A stretch of 64,000 bases of DNA from NCBI RefSeq assembly GCF_026342035.1, contig NZ_JAPENM010000013.1, positions 62,001 through 126,000 on the forward strand, read 5' to 3'. Under the pieces are notes generated by a model. The model was not told where the DNA came from and ran no database searches. It was given only the letters and a program-made list of their open reading frames with translations. Both the position numbers and the translations under genes were made by a program. The stretch comes from Aldersonia sp. NBC_00410. GTDB taxonomy: Bacteria > Actinomycetota > Actinomycetes > Mycobacteriales > Mycobacteriaceae. Each line of letters begins with the position of its first letter. Positions within the stretch are counted from its first letter, which is position 1. Below, one piece after another: positions 44,273-53,622 of the stretch.

Positions 44273-45549
44273 TGCGGTGTGGCCCTTCCTCGTCTGAACG
44301 CCGGCAGCCCGCGGAGGGACATCTTGGCGCCGTTGTCGTGGCGCGGGCCCGCCTCCCAGCCGGGTGGCTGCTCGTCGGGGGGCCTGTCGACTGTCGGGTC
44401 ATTGTCGCGCCCAGGGTGGTCGGCAGGCCGCTGCGGCTCTCGCGCCGGATCGCGTTGATCCACCGCCCACTCGAAACAGAATCCGCGTAGCCACACGTCC
44501 AGTCCGGTGTTGGCGAGCGCAGTCTCTATCGCTTCGGTCGAGTCGAGTCCCCCGTTCAGTGCTGCGTCGAGGAACGGCCCAATCACTGTCTGCCGCAGGG
44601 CGTTTACCATCCGATCGGTCAGCTCCGTCCGCTCGTTTGCCGGGATAGTGGAGGTGGACAACACCGCTCCCGCCGCGATCGCGTCCTGCATCGCCTGGAG
44701 GTCCTGGGAGGTGACCGCGAGGGCGAACCGTCGGGCGAGGTCGTGAGCGTGATTGCGCTCGGTCGCTCCGCCGGAGGCCATCAGCCCGAACGCTCGCGAC
44801 CCGACGTCGTAGAGTTCTTCGGCCGCGTGGACGTGGGCGTCGGTATCGTGACCCTCTCGTAGGTGCGCGAACGCGTCGTCCGCCCTCGCCGTTTCAGTGC
44901 AGCAGCACAGATCCGCCGCATCGCGGATCGCCTCGGGGCGGTCTTTCCACAGTTGGAACTCGCTGATCTCGCCTGCGAACGTATACCGCGCGTCGGGATC
45001 GGGCCAATGCCCGATGGCCAACCCGTAGTGGGCGTGGACGCCGCTGACCGGGCCCGGCACATCGAAGGCCTCGGCGACAGTGACACCGTCGAGGTCGAGG
45101 CGGCAGGAACTGATCCCGTCGTGCACGAATACCGCTGTGTGCCAATAGCCCGGGGTGACAACGTAGGGATCGGATTGGATGGCCCGCCAGGTTCCGGTTC
45201 GGTCGAGAATCGAACCGGACAGTTGCCCTGCAGGGTTCTCGCCGATGCGCTCGATCATCAGCGCGAACGACAGATAGCCCTCGACGAGGTTGAATCGCTT
45301 CGGGAACATCAGCGGCTCGGGTGTCCAGCGGAAGGTGACCGACACCCGCACGGCCCGCAGCGACGAGAGCGACTCGCTTACCGGCACTCTGACGCAGTCC
45401 TCACCTCCGTCGAAGCTCGCGATTCCACCGCCCACCGATACGAGCCCTTCGGTCTCGCCGTGGTTGCCGTTCCCCGAGAGATCAAACGCCGTTGTCCCGC
45501 GATAGGTGTGGTGGCAGATCAAGCGGTCGACGATCACGGCGTGCCCCAT
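44269..45549 (-). CDS. LamG/concanavalin-like domain protein
   Basis: 426 residues from ATG 45549, overlapping the upstream gene by 16 nt. Residues 10-215 have the LamG/laminin-G-like pattern: FDLSGNGNHGETEG, IASFDGGEDCVRVPVS, SVTFRW, YWHTAVFVHDG, LDLDGVTV and FAGEISEFQLWKD. This fold usually binds sugars or ligands. The second half is helical (ATERNHAHDLARRFALAV) and ends in a Pro/Arg-rich tail. No signal peptide is seen. It is coupled to the Vps62-like gene by a 4-nt overlap. Confidence 0.7.
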   Translation of the reverse strand: MGHAVIVDRLICHHTYRGTTAFDLSGNGNHGETEGLVSVGGGIASFDGGEDCVRVPVSESLSSLRAVRVSVTFRWTPEPLMFPKRFNLVEGYLSFALMIERIGENPAGQLSGSILDRTGTWRAIQSDPYVVTPGYWHTAVFVHDGISSCRLDLDGVTVAEAFDVPGPVSGVHAHYGLAIGHWPDPDARYTFAGEISEFQLWKDRPEAIRDAADLCCCTETARADDAFAHLREGHDTDAHVHAAEELYDVGSRAFGLMASGGATERNHAHDLARRFALAVTSQDLQAMQDAIAAGAVLSTSTIPANERTELTDRMVNALRQTVIGPFLDAALNGGLDSTEAIETALANTGLDVWLRGFCFEWAVDQRDPAREPQRPADHPGRDNDPTVDRPPDEQPPGWEAGPRHDNGAKMSLRGLPAFRRGRATPQ

Positions 45550-48500
45550 TTGAAGATCGCCGGAAGTGTTGTGAAAACGCCTTCACCGACAGGCAGTTTG
45601 TAGCCGCCGCCGACGTTACCGAAGTACGCATCGCCCGTGCAGATCGCCTCGAGACTGTCACGCGCCCTGAGCCACCATCTGCCCGGGCCGGCCTCCCAGT
45701 CTCCGAACGGGTTGTCCGTCGTTTCGTCGGGATAGAGCGCGACCAGGCCGGCGTAGTTCTCCATCTGAATCGCTTGCCGCAGCTGCCAGACACCGGGATT
45801 CGGGTCGTCCTCGCCGTCCCACTCCTCCTCGCGGGTCGGCATCGACCACCACCGCGCCTTGACTGTCCCACTCGGGGTGTTCAGCTCGCTCAGCGTCAAC
45901 GCAAGCGTGAGGCGCGTTGACGGGTCGATCGACCAACCCTGCGCCGAGGCGCGAGACTTTGGCCCAGGAGCCGGAGACAAACCGCCGAGGATACTTCCCT
46001 CACAAGGATTTTGGTCTCCGGGATCGGTCCACCGCTCCCCCGGTCCTTTTGCCGACCAGAACGTCACCTGCGTGGACGACTGACCGGTCGCCGGTTCGAT
46101 CGTGACGAACGGCGCGGCGATCTCCGTCCACTTTCCGTACCGCACTGGGTGATTTTTACCGTCGGTTCGGCATACGAGCCCGTAGCCGTCTTGCTTTGCG
46201 ATGCGGAGCCAGTGCAGGCGGAGCGGACCTCCCATCCGGAGCAACGCGCCTCCGGGCGACCAATTCGCCCCGACCGGACCGACGCTTGGCAGCCGCAGGG
46301 TGGCCGGCACCCGCGCGGTGCTCAACGCCACGGCGTGCGCGAGGTCCCACCACGAGACGGTTGCGGGGATCTGTTCGAACCCCACAGTCAGCAAGCCGAT
46401 CCCTCGATCTTGTCCCAGATCCCAAAGGACGGGGTATGGGAAGTGAACCGCAGGATGTTTCATGGAGTCGTCCCACACGTAGCTTGGCTCCGCCCACACG
46501 ACACCCGCTCCCCACGCCGAGGCCGATTCGAGGGATACACCGCCGAGCTGAATCGCGCCTGCCGCGTCGCGAATGTGCACTGTCGACAATGAGATGCGCG
46601 GGGGCACTAGGCCGGTTCGCGTCCGACACCAGGACCGGGCCCCGGACGGTGCCCGCGGATCCGGGTCGACCGGCACTCGCCTTTCACGTTCGATCGCCTC
46701 GAACCGAAAGGACTTGTTGGCGCGGGCCGCGTCGAACTCGACGATGGTGGCGACTTGGCCTTCGGGCGGGTTGGACCCGAACACGGCGGGGCTGAGCTCG
46801 AGCCGCCGAAACCCAATAAGCCGCGCCGTCGCCGCGCGCAAGCCCTGCTCGGGCTCCCAGGCGCCGTGTGTGAGCACACGAGCCTGCGGGTTCGCCCGTG
46901 CACTCAGCGGCGCGGAGGGTGGCCACGATGCCGCTATCCGACCCGACACACCCGGCTCGGGAGCGTGTGTGACGATTCGATCGGTGGTCAGGCCTGTTGC
47001 GGCCGCGGACGGTGTGCGGGCGTCGCCTTCGCCAACCGAGGCTGGAATTATCACGTCGGGGCGCGCGGTTACGACCTTACCGTCGGCGAGTCGGTCGATG
47101 CGCCCACCCACTCGCGCCGGGCCCGCGAGGTCGACGGTGATCGCATCCGGCGAGAACTCGGCGTGCAATCGATCGGTGGTGTCGTCGAGGAAGATCTGGC
47201 CCGCAGCCTTCGATCCGATGCCCAACGCGCAGCGCAGCCATAGGATCCGGGCCCACAGATCGACGATCTGTGGGCCCGCCGGCGGGTTGGTCAACACCGC
47301 AGCCAGTCGGGCTGGTAGGCCATGTCCACTCAGCCGCAGCGACAGGGGGTCCTGGACATCGGCGCGGGAAACCCACCCGATCCGCAGGTCCCGCTCGGCG
47401 GTGCCGTTCTCGTCGAATTGCGCATCGATCGCGATGCGACCTGCCGCAGAGTCGCGATCAAACCATTTCGCGGATCCGGATTCGATACGCGCAGAGACTA
47501 GTTCGGACATCGCGACGAGTGACCCTGCGGAGGCGGACAGATCCGCGGTCAGGAACGCGTCTCCCGCCGGCCATGCCACCGGTGCCGGCGGGGCGCCCAG
47601 TATTGCGCCGATGCGGCCGAATCGCTGCTCCGGGCCTGCGTCCAAAGCCAAGGCGAAGTATTCCGAGCCGAGCGACATCCAGGACAGGTCGAATCGTTGC
47701 GGGGCCTGCTCGATCCGGACATCAACGCCGTTGCCGACGGGCGTTTGGAGCGAGTCCGCGACCAGCCGCGCCCGCGCGGCTATCGACTCGGCAGTCCACC
47801 GCAGGGCAGGCGTGGCGCCGGGCTGGTAGATCAGCCGGATTCGTCGCGGAGCCGACAGATCCGCGTGAAACGTGGTGTCGCTCTTGGGGTCAACGATCCG
47901 CAGGTCCCCGAGCAGGTCGAGGGTTTGGTTTGCTTCGAACTCCACTGCTACCAGATCGGTGAGCCGCGCATACGGTGGCGCGTCGGGTCGTGCGGCGGCG
48001 TCGCCCGTATCGATGTGTTCGGTCGCGTCGCGGTCGAGTTCGGCAACCCGAACGTCGTCGCCGCGGGCACCTTGCTCCAGATCGGGAGGGAAGGTCCGGT
48101 CTGTGTCGGTGCGGTAGACGCGGACTTTCTCGATGGTGGGCGGCGGTGGGGGGAATCCGGACACACGCACTCTTCGGTTGGGGTTCGTGACTTCGACGGG
48201 GTCGGATTGCGGGCCGGGGGGTGACTCGTTGTCGGCACCGTCGACATGTGTCAGCCGGTAGCGGTATACGCCGGGACGCATCGACCCGCCGTCGAGGGCC
48301 GCGACAGTCGGCGACACGTTCGTGGGTGGATCGGGCTGGATGGGTGTGTGCAGTATTGCCCTGAGCTGCGGTACGGGCTGCATCGGATTCCCCGCCAGGC
48401 GTACCCACGTTGCGCTCGCGGGGCGCGGTGCCACGGGATCGTCCAGCCAACGCAGGTCGACGCCGCGAACGTCGCGCGAACGCTCCGAGTACTGGTTCAG

Positions 48501-49118
48501 CAAGGGAACGTAGCTGGTTTCGACCCCTGGGAGCCTGGTGACGTCGGCGTCGACCAACCCCCCAGCCATGTCGACAGGGATATCGACGTTCGGGTCGACG
48601 GTGAGCGAGATGGACGAGACCGCGACGCCGCCCGCCGCGACCGTCAACGAGTTCGCGAGATCCACCTGCTGGGGGTTGATCCGTGCGTCCCTGATTCCAA
48701 CGGTGAGATCGATCCGAGGCAGCGATGTGCCCGGTCCAACCCGCAGTTCGAAGGCAGCGAACTGGGCGCCCTCTTCATCGAACTCGCCGCTGTCCACGGT
48801 CAAATCAGCAGAACTCACCAACACCACAATGCGGACCGTGATATCCCGTACGACACGACCGGTGGAGGGGCGGATGGTGAATGTCAACGTCAGGTTCCCC
48901 GAGGACAGGTAGTCATACAGCGTCTTGATCAGGTTGCCGTCCCCTGTCAGGAAGGCGTCCACATCCGCGGCCACGGCGCCGGCGTCGATAGCGAAATGCC
49001 AATCCTCCGTGGGAAAGCCAACCGGATTGGCGTTGGCGACAAGCGGAATTAGGAACGGTGAACGCCATGGCCCCCCGCCCCGCCGCAGCTGCCCGTAGGC
49101 CCGGTAGAAGCCCGGCAT
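45534..49118 (-). CDS. Giant beta-rich protein of unknown function
   Basis: 1194 residues from ATG 49118 (MPGFYRAYGQLRRGGG), the first gene of the operon. Strand-rich throughout. A segment at about 270-370 (GVYRYRLTHVDGADNESPPG, then VRVSGFPPPPPTIEKVRVYR) looks like a fibronectin-III-type module. The remainder has many short amphipathic strands (ISLSTVHIRDAAGAIQLGGV, PSYVWDDSMKHPAVHFPYPV) that suggest a large sheet or repeated sandwich scaffold. No signal peptide or membrane helix was found. I do not recognise the family. Confidence 0.75.
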   Translation of the reverse strand: MPGFYRAYGQLRRGGGPWRSPFLIPLVANANPVGFPTEDWHFAIDAGAVAADVDAFLTGDGNLIKTLYDYLSSGNLTLTFTIRPSTGRVVRDITVRIVVLVSSADLTVDSGEFDEEGAQFAAFELRVGPGTSLPRIDLTVGIRDARINPQQVDLANSLTVAAGGVAVSSISLTVDPNVDIPVDMAGGLVDADVTRLPGVETSYVPLLNQYSERSRDVRGVDLRWLDDPVAPRPASATWVRLAGNPMQPVPQLRAILHTPIQPDPPTNVSPTVAALDGGSMRPGVYRYRLTHVDGADNESPPGPQSDPVEVTNPNRRVRVSGFPPPPPTIEKVRVYRTDTDRTFPPDLEQGARGDDVRVAELDRDATEHIDTGDAAARPDAPPYARLTDLVAVEFEANQTLDLLGDLRIVDPKSDTTFHADLSAPRRIRLIYQPGATPALRWTAESIAARARLVADSLQTPVGNGVDVRIEQAPQRFDLSWMSLGSEYFALALDAGPEQRFGRIGAILGAPPAPVAWPAGDAFLTADLSASAGSLVAMSELVSARIESGSAKWFDRDSAAGRIAIDAQFDENGTAERDLRIGWVSRADVQDPLSLRLSGHGLPARLAAVLTNPPAGPQIVDLWARILWLRCALGIGSKAAGQIFLDDTTDRLHAEFSPDAITVDLAGPARVGGRIDRLADGKVVTARPDVIIPASVGEGDARTPSAAATGLTTDRIVTHAPEPGVSGRIAASWPPSAPLSARANPQARVLTHGAWEPEQGLRAATARLIGFRRLELSPAVFGSNPPEGQVATIVEFDAARANKSFRFEAIERERRVPVDPDPRAPSGARSWCRTRTGLVPPRISLSTVHIRDAAGAIQLGGVSLESASAWGAGVVWAEPSYVWDDSMKHPAVHFPYPVLWDLGQDRGIGLLTVGFEQIPATVSWWDLAHAVALSTARVPATLRLPSVGPVGANWSPGGALLRMGGPLRLHWLRIAKQDGYGLVCRTDGKNHPVRYGKWTEIAAPFVTIEPATGQSSTQVTFWSAKGPGERWTDPGDQNPCEGSILGGLSPAPGPKSRASAQGWSIDPSTRLTLALTLSELNTPSGTVKARWWSMPTREEEWDGEDDPNPGVWQLRQAIQMENYAGLVALYPDETTDNPFGDWEAGPGRWWLRARDSLEAICTGDAYFGNVGGGYKLPVGEGVFTTLPAIFKWGTP

Positions 49119-49361
49119 CCGTCGATACTATGCACCAAGTTGGACTCACGTAGCAGTTTCCGCGTACATCGGTCCTCGGACATTGGGGCGATTACGTTCG
49201 TGTCCGATCTTTCACGCCCATCCGGAGATCAACCGCTCGCCCATGCCTGGGCCCGAATATTCGAGTAGCGAGCTACTCGCGCGAGATGACGCCGCACTGT
49301 CCACAATGGGGCACAAAGACCATCAGTGACGCTGCAGCAACATTCCAGGCAGGAGCGAGCA

Positions 49362-49802
49362 ATGGCGAGCGAAATAACGGTCTACAGTCGCGATGGAGGC
49401 TGGAAGGCAGACGTTGAAGCGTGGAAGAACAACTTCTTCTTCTCCAACACCGTGGGTACGCAGGTCACGGTATACCGAAAAGGCGGCTCCAGCATCTGGG
49501 GCGGGACCAGCTGGGATCGGGCGGCTGCGCGCGAGATTTACATTCGATGCATCTACAACGGTGGGCGGGCGTACCAAGAAGGCCGTTGGTCCAATCAAAG
49601 CCATGCCGAGTTGAAACAATGGTCTGTCGGCACGGTGGGAGTGACGATCAGCGATAACGGCACGGTCCAAGGAGATTTCGGCTCGGCTACCTTCTCAGTT
49701 GATTCTGTCGAGGGTGTGGTGTCCGGATACTTTGGAAACGGTGAAGGTTTTCAAGCCCGGGTGATGGCCAGCAGCTGGATATCCGATACGAGTATCTGGT
49801 GA
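49362..49802 (+). CDS. Small strand-rich protein heading a terpenoid-like cluster
   Basis: 146 residues from ATG 49362, preceded by AGGAGC. Aromatic, strand-rich sequence (EITVYSRDGGWKADVEAW, VTVYRKGGSSIWGGTSW, AREIYIRCIYNGG, FSVDSVEGVVSGYFG) without signal peptide or membrane helix, suggestive of a small beta sandwich. Its stop codon overlaps the next gene (GTGA). It was not matched to a family. Its role in the cluster is unknown. Confidence 0.7.
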   Translation: MASEITVYSRDGGWKADVEAWKNNFFFSNTVGTQVTVYRKGGSSIWGGTSWDRAAAREIYIRCIYNGGRAYQEGRWSNQSHAELKQWSVGTVGVTISDNGTVQGDFGSATFSVDSVEGVVSGYFGNGEGFQARVMASSWISDTSIW

Positions 49803-50767
49803 TCGCTTCGGATTTCATTCGTGTGCGTTTCGGATCGTCGGGCCCCGCTCGTCGGCGAGTCGAGCACAACCTGGTCCAACTCGCCGGCGGTCCAGTCCAG
49901 GCCCTGGCGACGCATGAGGATGTGATCGAACGCCTGCAGCCTGTCACCTCGGCTCTCACACCCTCCGAGACACACACAGACGTGCTTCCTGGCTGGACCA
50001 CTGAGCGGGTCACCGGCGTTGCGCGTTGGGGAGCCAATATTGCGGAGCTGGGCATTCCGAGGCAAAGCGGTGTGGCATCACAAATTCTCGACGAGGCAGC
50101 CGCCTTCAACTTGGCAGTCGCGGCTTTCGACACCCTGGTCGATGAGCGTCCCGCACACCTTCCTGAGGCCGCACAAGCCCTCGACCCCCAGCGGCTTCGG
50201 AAGCGGATGAATGGCGACATCCGCTGCTTATCTTCCCAAACCTCGGGTACGAGTGCCCGATCGGTGGTCGCACTCTTCGACCATGTCCTAGGTAGCCTGG
50301 CATTTCGGCTGGCGGATGCTCCCAGCGATCGTGCAGCGCTGGCCGTGCTTTTGGAACGTATGTATCTATCAGAGATGGGAATCGGCTCTCCACTGATCGC
50401 GAAGAGGCTCCCCACCATATTCATCGGCCGACTCGCGAATACGTCCGATGATCGTCACGTGTCTCGCGTATTCGAAGCGTTGGCGCGGTTCTTTGCGGCT
50501 TGGGACGACTACGTCGATCTCAGTCGGGACTGGATGAGTTTTCACGCCAACGAGTTCTTGTGGAGTTCGAACACCTCGCCGATGTTCCCCCGACTCTCTG
50601 CTGCCGCTCTCGGAATGATGCGCCTGTCTTTCGCGCGACGGTCCCGCTCTTCGATCGAGCGAGGTCTCGTGTTGCACGCCCAGCACGCGCTTCGTGCCGC
50701 ACGCCAATGCGGTCGTGAGCGCGAGGTGCGTGCACTCATTCGGGGTCTCACGCAGGGATCGCAGTGA
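49799..50767 (+). CDS. Isoprenoid-synthase-like protein
   Basis: 322 residues from GTG 49799. Largely helical, with FDTLVDE (Asp111 region) and WDDYVDLSRDW (Asp236-Asp240), spaced like the two metal-binding Asp-rich motifs of all-helical prenyl-diphosphate or class I terpene synthases. The overall sequence is diverged. It is flanked on both sides by 4-nt overlaps, and the next gene is a cyclase-like protein, which supports a role in isoprenoid metabolism. The assignment is motif-based and moderately sure. Confidence 0.55.
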   Translation: MIASDFIRVRFGSSGPARRRVEHNLVQLAGGPVQALATHEDVIERLQPVTSALTPSETHTDVLPGWTTERVTGVARWGANIAELGIPRQSGVASQILDEAAAFNLAVAAFDTLVDERPAHLPEAAQALDPQRLRKRMNGDIRCLSSQTSGTSARSVVALFDHVLGSLAFRLADAPSDRAALAVLLERMYLSEMGIGSPLIAKRLPTIFIGRLANTSDDRHVSRVFEALARFFAAWDDYVDLSRDWMSFHANEFLWSSNTSPMFPRLSAAALGMMRLSFARRSRSSIERGLVLHAQHALRAARQCGREREVRALIRGLTQGSQ

Positions 50768-51804
50768 GCGATCCGCGGCAACTTGTCAGGCTGGGGTTCT
50801 TGGGGGGGTTTGATCGGCTGATCGAGACCTCCGAACGCGCCCGGAATCGGCACGTTGCGATACCCCCCGGTGGGAAGCCCGATGTGGCAAGCGCCATAGC
50901 CCGCGGCATCCGGTATCTGGAGGCGAGTCAGCATCGGGATGGTTCGCTGCGCGGGTTCATGCTGCTACCGGGTGCCTCGACAGACTGGATCACTGCCCAC
51001 GTCGCGGTGGTACTGGAGGACACTCCTGGCGCGACAAACCTGTGCGAACGTGCAGCGAACTACTTGCGATGGTCGCTCTCGGATCGAAGAGGGTGGGGAT
51101 ACAACTCACGAGTCGGAATAGATAACGACAGCACAGCGCAAGCGCTGATGGTGCTGAGAAGGTTTGACCTCGCAGTCCCTGAACATGTTCTGGCCGAGTT
51201 GATTTCGTCCCGATATCCGATGTCTGGTTATCCGACCTACCGTTCGGGCGGAAGTTCGGATCCGATGTTTGCGCCGACTGGCTGGCATGTGCCTCATCCC
51301 GATGTGTCTGCGGTCGTAGTTTGCCTATTGAGTCGTCTCGGGATCATGGAACGCGAGGTCGAAGAAGTTATCGATTGGCTGTCGGAGCAGACAGTTGAAG
51401 GGGTCCTGCCCTCGTACTGGTGGGACGGGTGGCATTACGGATTGTGGGTTCAGAGCATGATCCGACTGGGGCCTGCGGGCATCACTGATGCCCGGGCACT
51501 GCAATTGGTTATGGCGCACAATACGAACCCACAGTCAGGAATGGTGTTGAACGCGTTGCTGCGACTCCGTTCAGACCCCCTCACAGCCAAGTGCGCCAGG
51601 GACTGCGCCGAGAGACTGTGCAGCACACAGAGTGACGATGGCTCTTGGCGATGTGGGCCGATCCTGCGTGTGACCAATCCGCGCGTGTACAGTTCGGGCC
51701 CGGAATCCAGAGGGCGGCTCCACCGTGATCGACGTCGCGTGTTTTCGACAGCCCACACTGTTGCTGCGCTATCTCGATGGAATCATCACTCGCTGGCTCA
51801 GTGA
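50764..51804 (+). CDS. Squalene-cyclase/prenyltransferase-repeat protein, class II terpene-cyclase-like
   Basis: 346 residues from GTG 50764. Alpha-alpha barrel repeats typical of the squalene-hopene cyclase/prenyltransferase-beta superfamily: IRYLEASQHRDGSLRG, GWGYNSRVGIDNDSTAQAL, ERLCSTQSDDGSWRCG. DNDST at about 120-124 resembles the D-x-D-D/T acid motif of class II cyclases. It is shorter than hopene cyclases (about 630) or Rv3377c (about 500), so it is a single-domain form. It probably cyclises or binds a prenyl chain made or handled by the preceding gene. Confidence 0.65.
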   Translation: MSDPRQLVRLGFLGGFDRLIETSERARNRHVAIPPGGKPDVASAIARGIRYLEASQHRDGSLRGFMLLPGASTDWITAHVAVVLEDTPGATNLCERAANYLRWSLSDRRGWGYNSRVGIDNDSTAQALMVLRRFDLAVPEHVLAELISSRYPMSGYPTYRSGGSSDPMFAPTGWHVPHPDVSAVVVCLLSRLGIMEREVEEVIDWLSEQTVEGVLPSYWWDGWHYGLWVQSMIRLGPAGITDARALQLVMAHNTNPQSGMVLNALLRLRSDPLTAKCARDCAERLCSTQSDDGSWRCGPILRVTNPRVYSSGPESRGRLHRDRRRVFSTAHTVAALSRWNHHSLAQ

Positions 51805-51972
51805 GCTTTCCCGGAGCGGGTGAGCTGAAGCGGTCGGCTGATTCGACGCAACACACTTCCCAGGAGACCTGGGAAGCAGGTAACCCATCTCACCTGATAA
51901 GCCCCACGGCAAGAGTCTGTCGGATTCGGCACTCGCGGGGTGCCGCGAACCCCACACCGCCTGCGCTACCCT

Positions 51973-51992
51973 TGGTCCCACCAATGGGACAT
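51973..51992. promoter_or_regulatory. ESX-type palindrome, site G
   Basis: TGGTCCCACCAATGGGACAT, core TCCCACCAATGGGA, 15 nt before the protease start codon and 11 kb beyond the ESX core. TACCCT at 51967-51972 may be the -10 box. Confidence 0.7.
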
Positions 51993-52007
51993 GCGAGGCG
52001 GAACACC

Positions 52008-52724
52008 ATGATGCGCACGAGTGGCACGATCAGGCTCACAATCGCGTGTGCGACCGCGGTGACGGCGACGATCGTGGGGGGCATCTGTACTCCGGCTTCG
52101 GCGTCGCCGCCCGTGGTGATCAATCCCGGCAGTGGCATCGTGCACGATTCGAATGGATGCACCATCGGCTTCACCGGTGTCGCGGACGACGGCACCAAGC
52201 TCGCTTTCACCGCGGGTCATTGTCTCGGTGCTGACCCCACAGTCCCGGTCACCGACAACGCCCGGCGCCCGATCGGCCGGTTCGCCGACGCGGTGCCCGA
52301 GCGAAGCGATGTTGTGAGCAGTGGCGATGCCCGCGGTTACGGCGTCATCGAGCTCTACCCCAGCGTCCAGATCTCATCGGTCGACCGTGACTGGGGCCAG
52401 GTTCTTCAAGGATTCGCCGACGCTCACGTCGACGACCGGATCTGCCACATCGGTAGACATACGGGTCTCGCGTGCGGCACCGTCACCGCCATCGCTCCGA
52501 ACATGGTCACCGCGCGGCTCCCGGTGGGCCCTGGCGATTCCGGTGGCCCCGCCTACATTTCCACCGGACCACACATGTACCGACTCGTCGGGATCGTGAT
52601 GGCCTCGGACGAAAGGGGGCGCACAACACTGATCGATCCCATCGACCGGTTCCTCACCGACGTACACGCCGCCTATGGCACCGACTGGTCAACGCTGGCC
52701 ACTCTCCCCCACGACACCGAGTAG
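52008..52724 (+). CDS. Secreted trypsin-like serine protease
   Basis: 238 residues from ATG 52008; ATG 52011 is an alternative. Signal peptide (MMRTSGTIRLTIACATAVTA, cleavage likely after ASA near 32). Chymotrypsin-fold features: His in FTAGHCLG, a probable Asp in the GDARGYGVIEL strand, and catalytic Ser in GPGDSGGPAY. Two cysteine pairs (NGCTIGF ... AGHC; RICHIG ... LACGTV) suggest disulphides. It carries the ESX-region palindrome in its promoter, so it is probably expressed together with the secretion system. Substrate unknown. Confidence 0.85.
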   Translation: MMRTSGTIRLTIACATAVTATIVGGICTPASASPPVVINPGSGIVHDSNGCTIGFTGVADDGTKLAFTAGHCLGADPTVPVTDNARRPIGRFADAVPERSDVVSSGDARGYGVIELYPSVQISSVDRDWGQVLQGFADAHVDDRICHIGRHTGLACGTVTAIAPNMVTARLPVGPGDSGGPAYISTGPHMYRLVGIVMASDERGRTTLIDPIDRFLTDVHAAYGTDWSTLATLPHDTE

Positions 52725-53622
52725 TGCCGTGGAGCTCTGATTTGGAGCGACGCTGGAACCGTCGCGCGACGGGGTCTCGGGCGTTGGTTGGTGATCACCC
52801 CTGCCTGCGCGAAGCTCGGTGGTGCGGCTTGGCTGGCCGACACAAAGTCCCCCGAGTTGGAGGCGACAATTCCAACCGCGAGGGCCAGGACTGCGATGAG
52901 CCACCCTGCCGCTGCGAGGGGGTAGTAGCCGTGGCCGGCGACGAAGCGGTAGGTCCAGCGCAGAGGCTTTGAGGGTAAGGCCATCGCATCCGGTCTCCAG
53001 TAGCAACGGGATCGATCCCAGGAACTGGTCGGCGTCTATTTCCAAGAGGTGCACCACCGATGCGACGACGCGGCGTGACCATTTGGTTCCCGTCGAGAAC
53101 TACGTCCAGGACTGGGACCTCGCGGAGGCGTTGGTCCGTGACGCAGTTGCCGCTGCCTTCTTCGCGGATTCGTCCGGCGACAACCGCGAGAAAATCGAAG
53201 TCCTGGAACGGGGACTGCAGTTCGTCCAGACTTCCGACGAGTTCGATCGGGACGATTCGCTGACCCGCTCGGTGGAACCGAACTAGAACCTCCACCCGGA
53301 CGATGCCGCACTACTCGAACTGGAAGAACCTTCCCTCGACGGTGAGTGATCCAACTTCGCCATCCCACAGTATCGACTCGATAACAAAGGGCTCCGCGAA
53401 ATCAGCAGCGAATCCCTGGGCCATCACCCCGTTGTGGACATCGTCCGTGACGCAAGAGCGCAGCTCAACGGACCAGTGCCGCCGCGGGCTAAAGATATCG
53501 ACCGTTTCTTGGATGGCCTCCGGGGATGCCAACCGGATAGTGCAAACTGCACCGTGCACCTGGATTCCCCGTCCTTGGGTACGGGTTCACCCACAACACC
53601 GCTATCGAAGTACGGAAGAGAC
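52725..53622. other. Degenerate region with gene remnants
   Basis: About 900 bases without an intact gene. On the minus strand, 52745-52984 encodes LRWTYRFVAGHGYYPLAAAG and one membrane helix, like the truncated end of a membrane protein. On the plus strand, around 53080-53286, a frame with VQDWDLAEALVRDAVAAAFF looks coding but lacks a proper start. Both are probably decayed genes. Confidence 0.45.

Noticed and set aside
49300..49316. GTCCACAATGGGGC, similar to the ESX palindrome, between the divergent 49118 and 49362 genes
   Set aside because: Half-sites are imperfect and the spacing is off by one base; could be a chance match, so not counted as an eighth site.
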